DNA from: Bog-473 sp035551835
GTDB taxonomy: Bacteria > Actinomycetota > Acidimicrobiia > Acidimicrobiales > RAAP-2
Assembly: GCA_035551835.1 (NCBI GenBank)
Contig: DASZMN010000014.1
Location: 1 to 64,000 of the forward strand
Length of the DNA stretch: 64,000 nt
Direction: 5' to 3'
The position numbers were made by a program, and so were the translations under genes. Within the stretch, counting starts at the first letter, position 1, and each line of letters starts with the position of its first letter. The notes below the pieces were generated by a model. That model worked only from the letters and a program-made list of their open reading frames with translations. It did not search any database and was not told where the DNA came from. This document shows positions 17,010 through 24,118 of this stretch, in pieces.

Positions 17010-17324
17010 ATGGCGCTCCCGTTCGACTCGAGTTGTGACCTCTGCGAGGCGGCGCGCCTCTCGGAGTGGCACCACGAGGACGACGTCTGTTGGGTGGCCG
17101 ACTGCGAGGTGTGTGGCGTGCCGATGGTGGTGTGGAAGAACCATGGGCCCGTCCCGCCCGACGTCGAGATCGAGCACATGGTGGCCCAGTTGACCCGGGT
17201 GGCCGACGCCCGCTTCGGCCCCGGCGAGTGGTCGGTCGACCGGGTGATGCGCCAGATTCCGAACCACTTCCACGCCCACGGGCGCGACCCGAACTGGTGG
17301 TTCCGGTTGCGCGGGCTGCGCTGA
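17010..17324 (+). CDS. Small cysteine-rich protein of unknown function
   Basis: A 104-residue protein beginning 4 nt after the PASTA kinase stop. It has two Cys-X2-Cys pairs (CDLC near residue 9 and CEVC near residue 32) plus several His residues, and an NHFHAHGRDPNWWFRLRG tail. The spacing suggests a zinc ribbon, loosely like HIT- or diadenosine-hydrolase-associated small proteins. I do not recognise a named family. Tight linkage to the kinase suggests co-expression. Confidence 0.7.
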   Translation: MALPFDSSCDLCEAARLSEWHHEDDVCWVADCEVCGVPMVVWKNHGPVPPDVEIEHMVAQLTRVADARFGPGEWSVDRVMRQIPNHFHAHGRDPNWWFRLRGLR

Positions 17325-17390
17325 CGATCACGACGACCTGAGCCCGTTCCGGGGCGGGACGCGAAATTGCCCACCGGTAGGGTGTCGCCG

Positions 17391-18986
17391 ATGGAGGCGT
17401 CCCCGGTCGATCGGTCCGACGCGCTCCTCGACCCCGTCGCCGACCCCGGCGGGGCGGCCATGGGGACCCTGGGGGACGGGTCGCTCGACACCAACTGGTT
17501 CACGCTGCTGCACCGGCGCGTCACCCACCGCGCCGTCCGCAGCCCGCGCTACCAGTGGTGGGCGCTGGTGGCCCTGTTGGCCGGGCTGCTGTCGCTCAAC
17601 ATCACGTTCACCGTCTTCGTGGTGGCGCTGCCCACGGTCAAGGCGGACTTCCACACGAACTTCTCGGTTCTGGCCTGGGCGTCGACCGGGCCGCTGCTCG
17701 CCTTCGGCGTCGCCGCGCCGTTCTTCGGCAAGGCGGGCGACCTCTTCGGGCACCGCCGGCTCTACCAGTTCGGCCTGCTGGGGGCGATGGTCAGCGCCGT
17801 CCTCACCGCCACCGCGCCCGACGTGGGCACGCTCCTGTTCGCCCGTGCCCTCGACGGGATCCAGGGCGCGGCGACCGGGACGGCGTCGATGGCGCTCATC
17901 CTCGAGCTCTTCGCGCCGGCGGACCGGGTGAAGGCGCTCGGATGGTGGTCGCTCGTGGGCGCCGGCGGGCCGGTCCTCGGGGTGACGCTCGGCTCGCCCG
18001 TGATCCAGTACTTCGGCTGGCGCACCCTCTTCTGGGGCCAGCTCGTGCTGCTCGTGATCGCCTCGGTGGTGGTGGCCGTCCTGCTCCCGACCCGGCCCAA
18101 GGCACGCGACGCCGCGCCGAAGCGGACGAAGGTGTGGCAGGGCATGGACTGGGTCGGGAGCTGGAGCCTGGCCGGCGGCGTGACCTCCGCCATGCTCGTG
18201 CTGAGCATCGGGCCCATCGCCGGCTGGACCTCAATCGGGGTGATCGTCTCGGGCGTGCTGGCCGTGGTGCTGGGCGTCGTGTTCTTGTGGCGGGAGACCA
18301 CGTTCGCGACGCCGCTCATCCCGACCACCTATTGGCGACGGCGCAACTTCATGTTCCCGATGGGCACCAAGGCCTTCACCAGCTTCGCCTACTTCGGCGC
18401 CTTCTTCCTGTTCCCGCTGCTCATGGAGCAGGTCTACGGGTACAGCGTCTCCCAGGTGGGGTTCTTGTCCGTGGCGCGCCCGCTGGTGTTCGCCATCAGC
18501 GCACCGATCGCCGGCTACATGACGGTGCGCACGGGGGAGCGCACGGCGACGCTGTTCGGGACGATCTCGCTGCTGCTCTCCATGGTGCTGTTCGCCACGC
18601 TCGGCGCCTCGTCGGCCATCGTCGTGGTGCTGATCGCCTTGGCGCTGTCGGGTCTCGGCATGGGCGTCTCCATGCCCGCCACCTCGTCCACCATGTCCAA
18701 CGAGCTGGCCCAGTCGGAGTACGGCGTGATGAGCGCGGCTCAGTTGCTGGCCGCGCAGGTGGGTGAGGTGGCGGGTATCCAGATCGTGCTGACGATTCAG
18801 GAGTCGATCGCGAAGAACCAGGGGCTGAGCAACCTGCACCACAGCACCACCGCGTTGTTGCACAGCTTCAGCGTGCCGTTCTGGGTCGGCACGGCCGTCG
18901 CCGGGTTGGCCGTCGTCTGTGCGCTGTTCATCCGCCCGTTGCCGCGCTCGGCGCGGACGCCGCAGCTGGCGGCGGACCCGGCCTGA
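17391..18986 (+). CDS. MFS transporter, DHA2 (14-TM drug/H+ antiporter) family
   Basis: A 531-residue integral membrane protein. A 50-residue cytoplasmic N-terminus precedes about 14 hydrophobic helices. The motif FGKAGDLFGHRRLYQFG after TM2 is the conserved MFS loop 2-3 signature, and GAGGPVLGVTLGSPVIQYFGWRTLFW is motif C of drug exporters. The length and topology fit the EmrB/QacA-type DHA2 subgroup. The substrate is unknown, and no adaptor protein or regulator is next to it. TAGGGT at 17378-17383 lies 7 nt before the chosen ATG. Confidence 0.9.
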   Translation: MEASPVDRSDALLDPVADPGGAAMGTLGDGSLDTNWFTLLHRRVTHRAVRSPRYQWWALVALLAGLLSLNITFTVFVVALPTVKADFHTNFSVLAWASTGPLLAFGVAAPFFGKAGDLFGHRRLYQFGLLGAMVSAVLTATAPDVGTLLFARALDGIQGAATGTASMALILELFAPADRVKALGWWSLVGAGGPVLGVTLGSPVIQYFGWRTLFWGQLVLLVIASVVVAVLLPTRPKARDAAPKRTKVWQGMDWVGSWSLAGGVTSAMLVLSIGPIAGWTSIGVIVSGVLAVVLGVVFLWRETTFATPLIPTTYWRRRNFMFPMGTKAFTSFAYFGAFFLFPLLMEQVYGYSVSQVGFLSVARPLVFAISAPIAGYMTVRTGERTATLFGTISLLLSMVLFATLGASSAIVVVLIALALSGLGMGVSMPATSSTMSNELAQSEYGVMSAAQLLAAQVGEVAGIQIVLTIQESIAKNQGLSNLHHSTTALLHSFSVPFWVGTAVAGLAVVCALFIRPLPRSARTPQLAADPA

Positions 18987-19008
18987 GACGAGCCGACGGA
19001 CGGATCGG

Positions 19009-19422
19009 CTATTCGGTCATGTCGCGCAGGCGGGCGGCCATCTCGGCCGCCGCCGGGTCGGCCGCCGCCGGGGTGGCCTGGAGGGCCATCAGCTTGGCCA
19101 TGTCACCCTCGACGCGCACCTTGCCGGCCATGAAGGCCTGCATGCCGGCCTGGGGATTGCCTTCGATCAGGATCGCCTTGGCGGTGTCGTAGTCGACCGT
19201 GACCTTCAGATCCTGGGTCTCGAGGTGGCCGACGTCGAGGACCATCTCGCCGCTCGAGGTGTCCATGTGGGCGAGGATGTCGCCGTCGGAGAAGGGGACG
19301 GCCGTCACGACGAGGTTCATGCGCACGGTGTGGCCGATCGGCGGCGTCTTGCCCTCGTACTCGGCGCGGATCTTGCGCGCCTCGTCCAGCCATTCGTCGC
19401 TGAGGAACGGGTACGACGGCAT
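19009..19422 (-). CDS. SCP2 sterol-binding domain-like protein
   Basis: A 137-residue single-domain protein resembling the SCP2/sterol carrier fold: a mixed sheet with LDVGHLETQDLKVTVDYDTAKAIL and GNPQAGMQAFMAGKVRVEGDMAKLMAL, the typical C-terminal lipid-pocket helix region. Such proteins bind acyl-CoAs or other lipids. AAGGAGC precedes the ATG at a normal distance. It converges with the MFS gene and is divergent from the esterase-gatCAB operon. A low-complexity Ala/Pro stretch follows the domain near the C-terminus. Confidence 0.85.
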   Translation of the reverse strand: MPSYPFLSDEWLDEARKIRAEYEGKTPPIGHTVRMNLVVTAVPFSDGDILAHMDTSSGEMVLDVGHLETQDLKVTVDYDTAKAILIEGNPQAGMQAFMAGKVRVEGDMAKLMALQATPAAADPAAAEMAARLRDMTE

Positions 19423-19502
19423 GTGAGTTCTGCTCCTTCGTCTTCGGTTCGCCCCCTCTGGCCGCCGGAACCCTACTCGCCTCGCCGGTAGGCTGCCGGT
19501 TC

Positions 19503-20267
19503 GTGACCCACCCCATCATCCCCGGTGCAGAGCCATATTCGGCGACCGGCGACGCCCGCGGCGCGCTGGTCCTTCACGGCTTCACGGGCAACCCCCAGTC
19601 CATGCGCGGCCTCGCGCTCGCGTTGGCCGACGCGGGGTTCACGGTGGAGATGCCGCAGCTCCCCGGACACGGGACGGACATCTCCGACATGGTGCCGACG
19701 CGTTGGAAGGATTGGTGCGAAGCGGCGGTCGACGCGTTCACCGAGCTGTCGGCGCGCTGTGACGCCGTGGCGGTGGTGGGGCTGTCCATGGGAGGGAGCC
19801 TCGCCGTGTGGCTGGCCGAGCACCACCCCGAGGTGGCCGCGCTCTCGCTGGTGAACCCCCTCGTGACCCCGCCCGACAACGCCACGACCGATTTCATTCA
19901 GGCGATGATCGATGGCGGCGACGAGGTCGCCCCCGGCATCGGCTCGGACATCGCCCTCGAGGGCTCGGTCGAGTCCGCCTATCCCGAGCTGCCCCTGCAG
20001 GCTGCGTTGTCGCTGTTCGAAGGCGTCGCGGAGGTGGAGGCGCTGCTCGGCCAGATCGCCTGCCCGGTGCTCGTCTTCACGAGCAAGCAGGACCACGTGG
20101 TCGACCCCAAGTCGAGCGACCTGCTCGTCGAGCTCGCCAAGGGACCGGTCGAGCAGGTGGTCCTGGAGCGGAGCTACCACGTGGCGACGCTGGACTACGA
20201 CAGGGACGAGATCGAAGCGCGCACCGTGGAGTTCCTCGGCGGCGTGTTGCCCGAACCCGGCCCGTGA
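19503..20267 (+). CDS. Alpha/beta hydrolase (Est30-like carboxylesterase / acylglycerol lipase)
   Basis: A 254-residue serine hydrolase. LVLHGFTGNP supplies the oxyanion hole, nucleophile S95 sits in VVGLSMGGSL, and D197 (KQDHVV) and H226 (SYHVATLD) complete the triad. The short cap and the motif set match thermostable carboxylesterases such as Est30. The GTG start at 19503 lies 8 nt after TAGGCT. Its TGA overlaps the gatC start as GTGA, so it is the first gene of the gatCAB operon. Why an esterase is coupled to aminoacyl-tRNA amidation is unclear. Confidence 0.88.
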   Translation: MTHPIIPGAEPYSATGDARGALVLHGFTGNPQSMRGLALALADAGFTVEMPQLPGHGTDISDMVPTRWKDWCEAAVDAFTELSARCDAVAVVGLSMGGSLAVWLAEHHPEVAALSLVNPLVTPPDNATTDFIQAMIDGGDEVAPGIGSDIALEGSVESAYPELPLQAALSLFEGVAEVEALLGQIACPVLVFTSKQDHVVDPKSSDLLVELAKGPVEQVVLERSYHVATLDYDRDEIEARTVEFLGGVLPEPGP

Positions 20268-20590
20268 GCGGGCCCGACGAGTCCGGGGCCCCGCGCGCGC
20301 TGAGCCGGGAGGACGTCGTCCATGTCGCCCGCCTGGCGCGGCTGGACCTGACCGACGACGAGGTCGAGCTCTTCACCGCGCAGCTGCGCACGGTCCTCGA
20401 CCACGCCGCCGACGTGGCCGCGCTCGACCTCTCCCACCTGGCGCCCTCTTCGCACCCGATCGCGCTCGACAACGTGTTGCGGCCCGACGAGCACCGACCG
20501 AGCCTCGACCGCGAGGAGGTGCTGGCGGTCGCGCCCGACGTGGAGGACCACCGCTTCCGGGTGCCGCGCATCGGCGCGGAGGCGCCGTGA
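20264..20590 (+). CDS. gatC: Asp/Glu-tRNA(Asn/Gln) amidotransferase subunit C
   Basis: A 108-residue GatC, the small subunit that clamps GatA to GatB. The family core LSREDVVHVARLARLDLTDDEVELFTAQL is followed by the LDLSHLAPSSHP and VLRPDEHRPSLDREEVLAVAPDVEDHRFRVPRI segments that wrap around the partner subunits. The GTG at 20264 overlaps the esterase stop by 4 nt, and its own TGA overlaps gatA the same way, indicating translational coupling through the whole operon. Confidence 0.95.
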   Translation: MSGPDESGAPRALSREDVVHVARLARLDLTDDEVELFTAQLRTVLDHAADVAALDLSHLAPSSHPIALDNVLRPDEHRPSLDREEVLAVAPDVEDHRFRVPRIGAEAP

Positions 20591-22005
20591 CGGGCGCGCT
20601 GGCCGTGGCCGCCGAAGTGCGCGGCGGCGCACGGACGGCCAGGGACGTCGCAGAGGAGGCGCTGGCGACGGTCGCCGGCGAAGACGGCCGGTTCAACGCG
20701 TTCCTCCACGTCCACGACGACGACGCGCGGGCCCAGGCCGACGCGGTCGACGCCGCGTTGGCGGAGGGCCGCGACCCGGGGCCCCTGGCCGGCGTGCCGG
20801 TCGCGCTGAAGGACAACCTGTGCACCCGTGGCCACGAGACGACCTGCGGTTCGCGGATCCTCCAGGGTTGGCGGCCGCCCTATGACGCCACCGTCGTCGA
20901 ACGGCTACGGCGTGCGGGCGCCGTCGCGTTGGGCAAGACGAACATGGACGAGTTCGCCATGGGCTCGTCGACCGAGAACTCCGCCTTCGGGCCCACCCAC
21001 AACCCGCGCCGTACGGGGAAGGTGCCCGGCGGCAGCAGCGGCGGCTCGGCGGCGGCGGTGGCGGCCGGCTTCGCCCCGTTGGCCCTCGGCTCCGACACCG
21101 GCGGCTCGATCCGCCAGCCGGCCGCCCTCTGCGGCGTCGTCGGCATGAAGCCGACGTACGGCCGCGTGTCCCGCTACGGCCTGGTGGCGTTCGCGAGCTC
21201 GCTGGACCAGATCGGGCCCTTCGCCGCGACGGTCGAGGACGCGGCGCTGCTCTTCGACGTGATTGCGGGCCACGATCCGCTCGACAGCACCTCCTTGCCC
21301 TCGGTGGCCGAGCCCACGCTCCCCGGCATCGGCGAGGGCGTCGAGGGGCTGCGCGTCGGCCTGTGCCGCGACCTGGTGGAGGGGTGCGCGGTGGACGTGC
21401 AGGCCCGGGTGCACGAGGCGGCCGACGCGCTGGCGAAGGCCGGGGCGAAGGTGGAGGAGGTCTCGGTCCCCGAGTTCGCCTACGGCCTGTCCGCCTACTA
21501 CCTCATTGCGCCGGCTGAGGCGTCGTCCAACCTCGCCCGCTACGACGGCGTGCGCTACGGGCTCCGCGTCGAGGGCGAGGACGTCGAGGCGATGAACACG
21601 GCCACGCGGACGGCCGGGTTCGGGGCCGAGGTGAAGCGGCGGGTCATGCTCGGGACCTACGCACTCTCCGCCGGCTACTACGACGCCTACTACGCCCAGG
21701 CGCAGCGGGTCCGCACCCTCGTCATGCAGGCGTTCGACCGCGCCTACCAGTCCTACGACGTGCTGCTCGGCGCCACCGCGCCCACAACGGCCTTCGACCT
21801 CGGCGCGAAGGTCGACGACCCGATGGCGATGTACATGAACGACGTCTGCACCATCCCCTCGAACCTGTCGGGGCACCCGGCCATCTCCGTGCCCTTCGGC
21901 ACCGGGGAGGACGGCCTGCCGGTCGGCGTCCAGGTGCTGGCCCCGGCGTTGGGGGAGGCCATGTTGTTCCGGGTCGCCCGCGTCGTGGAGGCGCACGCGC
22001 CGTGA
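20587..22005 (+). CDS. gatA: Asp/Glu-tRNA(Asn/Gln) amidotransferase subunit A
   Basis: A 472-residue amidase-signature enzyme that releases ammonia from glutamine for tRNA amidation. The Ser-cisSer-Lys triad is visible as K75 (VALKDN), S150 (PGGSSGGS) and S174 (DTGGSIRQPA), at the same spacing as in known GatA. It implies that this organism makes Gln-tRNA(Gln) and/or Asn-tRNA(Asn) indirectly. The GTG start overlaps the gatC stop and the gene's own stop overlaps gatB, each by GTGA. Confidence 0.97.
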   Translation: MTGALAVAAEVRGGARTARDVAEEALATVAGEDGRFNAFLHVHDDDARAQADAVDAALAEGRDPGPLAGVPVALKDNLCTRGHETTCGSRILQGWRPPYDATVVERLRRAGAVALGKTNMDEFAMGSSTENSAFGPTHNPRRTGKVPGGSSGGSAAAVAAGFAPLALGSDTGGSIRQPAALCGVVGMKPTYGRVSRYGLVAFASSLDQIGPFAATVEDAALLFDVIAGHDPLDSTSLPSVAEPTLPGIGEGVEGLRVGLCRDLVEGCAVDVQARVHEAADALAKAGAKVEEVSVPEFAYGLSAYYLIAPAEASSNLARYDGVRYGLRVEGEDVEAMNTATRTAGFGAEVKRRVMLGTYALSAGYYDAYYAQAQRVRTLVMQAFDRAYQSYDVLLGATAPTTAFDLGAKVDDPMAMYMNDVCTIPSNLSGHPAISVPFGTGEDGLPVGVQVLAPALGEAMLFRVARVVEAHAP

Positions 22006-23432
22006 CCGACTGGGAGACGGTGATCGGGCTCGAGGTGCACTGCGAGCTGGCGACGGAGACGAAATTGTTCTGTGGCTGCCGCAACGCGTTCGGCGACGAG
22101 CCCAACGTGAACATCTGCCCGGTCTGCCTCGGGCTGCCGGGCGCGTTGCCCGTGCTCAACGAGCAGGCGGTCGAGCTGGCCATGCGCATCGGCGCCGCGC
22201 TCCACTGCGAGATCCGGCCCTCGGAGTTCGCCCGCAAGAACTACTTCTATCCCGACCAGGCGAAGGACTATCAGATCAGCCAGTACGACCTGCCGTTGAA
22301 CGCCGACGGCTGGCTGGAACTGCCCGACGGGTCACGGGTGGGGGTGACGCGGGCCCACATGGAGGAGGACACGGGCAAGCTCACCCATGTCGGCGCGAGC
22401 GGACGGATCAACGCGGCGCTGCACGCGCTGGTCGATTACAACCGCTCGAGCGTCCCCTTGGTGGAGATCGTCAGCGAGCCCGACATGCGGTCCTCGGCGC
22501 AGGCTCGGGCGTACGCGGCGGAGTTGCGAGGCATCCTCGTGGCGACCGGGGCGTCCGACGGTCGCATGGAAGAGGGGTCGATGCGGGTCGACGCCAACGT
22601 GTCGGTCCGCCCGGCCGGCAGTAGCGAATTCGGGACCCGGTGCGAGATCAAGAACCTCAACTCGCTGCGCTCGCTCCAGCGGGCCATCGACTACGAGGTG
22701 GCGCGCCAGATCGCCTTGCTCGAGGCGGGCGGCGTGGTCGACCAGGAGACCCGCCATTGGAACGAGGCGGGCGGGCGGACCGAGACGATGCGGTCCAAGG
22801 AAGAGGCCAACGACTACCGCTACTTCCCCGAGCCCGACCTGGTGCTGCTTGCCCCCGACGCGGCCTGGCAGGCGAAGGTGCGCGCGGGCCTGGGGCCGAT
22901 GCCGGCCGACCGGCGCGCCGCCCTGGTCGCCGCGCTTGGTGGCGCACCGAGCACGGCCGAGCTCGACCAGGTCAACGCCGTCGTCGACCTCGGCCTGGAC
23001 CGGCTCGTCGCGGCGGCGTCCGAGGCGGGCGCTCCCACCCCGTTGGCGCTGGCCCGGGCCGCCAACGAGGTGGCCGCGCAGGCCGACGCCGGGTTGCAGC
23101 TCGACGCGGGCTCGTTCGTCTCGCTGCTCACCCTCGAAGCGGGCGGGCAGTTGTCGGCCACCCAGTCCAAGGCCGTGCTGGCCGCGCTGCTCGAGCAGGG
23201 TGGAGGGGACCCGGCCGCGCTCGCCAAGGAGATGGGCTTCGAGGCGCTGGCGTCGGACACCCTGGCGGCGGTGGTCGACGACATCATCGCGGCGAACCCC
23301 GACGAGTGGGCGCGCTTCGTCGGGGGCGACGACAAGCTGATGGGCTTCTTTGTCGGCGAGGTGATGGAGGCGACGTCGGGCAAGGCCAACGGCAAGGATG
23401 TGGCGGCGGAGCTCCGTCGTCGCCGCGGCTAA
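22002..23432 (+). CDS. gatB: Asp/Glu-tRNA(Asn/Gln) amidotransferase subunit B
   Basis: A 476-residue GatB, the kinase/amidation subunit that phosphorylates the misacylated Glu or Asp on tRNA. Hallmarks are the N-terminal WETVIGLEVHCELATETKLFCGC with CPVCLGLPG (zinc cysteines), YFYPDQAKDYQISQYDLP, the EDTGKLTH motif, and a C-terminal helical plus YqeY-like tail. The end of the gene overlaps the stop of the convergent tetR gene in the tetranucleotide at 23429-23432. Confidence 0.97.
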   Translation: MTDWETVIGLEVHCELATETKLFCGCRNAFGDEPNVNICPVCLGLPGALPVLNEQAVELAMRIGAALHCEIRPSEFARKNYFYPDQAKDYQISQYDLPLNADGWLELPDGSRVGVTRAHMEEDTGKLTHVGASGRINAALHALVDYNRSSVPLVEIVSEPDMRSSAQARAYAAELRGILVATGASDGRMEEGSMRVDANVSVRPAGSSEFGTRCEIKNLNSLRSLQRAIDYEVARQIALLEAGGVVDQETRHWNEAGGRTETMRSKEEANDYRYFPEPDLVLLAPDAAWQAKVRAGLGPMPADRRAALVAALGGAPSTAELDQVNAVVDLGLDRLVAAASEAGAPTPLALARAANEVAAQADAGLQLDAGSFVSLLTLEAGGQLSATQSKAVLAALLEQGGGDPAALAKEMGFEALASDTLAAVVDDIIAANPDEWARFVGGDDKLMGFFVGEVMEATSGKANGKDVAAELRRRRG

Positions 23433-24022
23433 GAGCTGAGCGGCTCCTTCACGTAGCGGTCGAGCGTCGGGCCGACCCACCGGCCGATCTGGCGCGGCGA
23501 CGCGGTGGACATCGGCGGCACCCGCAGGATGTAGCGGGCGAAGGCCAGCCCCAGGAGCTGGGACGACACCATGGCCGTGCGGCGGCGCGCCACGGCATCG
23601 CTCTCACCTTCGTTGCGGCTGAGGATGCTCCAGACACGCTCGTTGACGAACTCGCGTATGGCGTCGGCCACGTTGGTCGACGCCGCCATTGCGGCCATGC
23701 ACGAGGCGAAGGACGACCCCGACCCCTCGGCCCGGTCCCACATGGTGAGAAACGACTCGATGGTCCGGGCCCCGGAGTATTCCGCGCCCTCGGCCCGCGC
23801 CTTGACCTGTCTCGGGTCGAAGGGCAGTGCCATCGCCGCGACGAACAGGCTGGACTTGCCGTCGAAGTAGTGGTGGACGAGGGCGGGGTCCACGCCGGCC
23901 TCGCGGGCCACCGCGCGCAGGCTGGTGCCGTCGTAGCCGTTCGCCGCGAAGACCCGCTTGGCCGCCTCGATGATCTCACCCCGGGTGTCGGCGTGCCCCG
24001 GCCGCCGCCCGACCGCGCTCAC
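23429..24022 (-). CDS. TetR-family transcriptional regulator
   Basis: A 197-residue TetR protein. The helix-turn-helix covers about residues 14-60, with AKRVFAANGYDGTSLRAVAREAGVDPALVHHYFDGKSSLF matching the family signature. The C-terminal ligand/dimer domain resembles regulators of lipid or drug exporters. The start is a GTG at 24022. It is divergent from an mmpL gene, with operator-like palindromes in between, so it most likely represses both. Its TAG stop overlaps the gatB TAA. Confidence 0.92.
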   Translation of the reverse strand: MSAVGRRPGHADTRGEIIEAAKRVFAANGYDGTSLRAVAREAGVDPALVHHYFDGKSSLFVAAMALPFDPRQVKARAEGAEYSGARTIESFLTMWDRAEGSGSSFASCMAAMAASTNVADAIREFVNERVWSILSRNEGESDAVARRRTAMVSSQLLGLAFARYILRVPPMSTASPRQIGRWVGPTLDRYVKEPLSS

Positions 24023-24072
24023 CTGGGGGCCGCCGAAGATGGCCGGGTCACGAGGTATTCACCATCGGAGAA

Positions 24073-24099
24073 TTCTATGTTAGAACTCATCAGTGATGA
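24073..24099. promoter_or_regulatory. Bidirectional -10 and TetR operators between tetR and mmpL
   Basis: TTCTA-TGT-TAGAA (24073-24085) is a perfect 5-bp inverted repeat, extendable to 8 bp per side with one mismatch. It is centred on TATGTTA (24076-24082), which reads as TATGTT forward and TAACAT backward, two overlapping -10 boxes facing opposite ways. A second palindrome, TCATCA-G-TGATGA (24087-24099), follows at once. Binding by the adjacent TetR would silence both genes. Confidence 0.65.
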
Positions 24100-24118
24100 A
24101 TCTTAGGAGGAGGATGAG

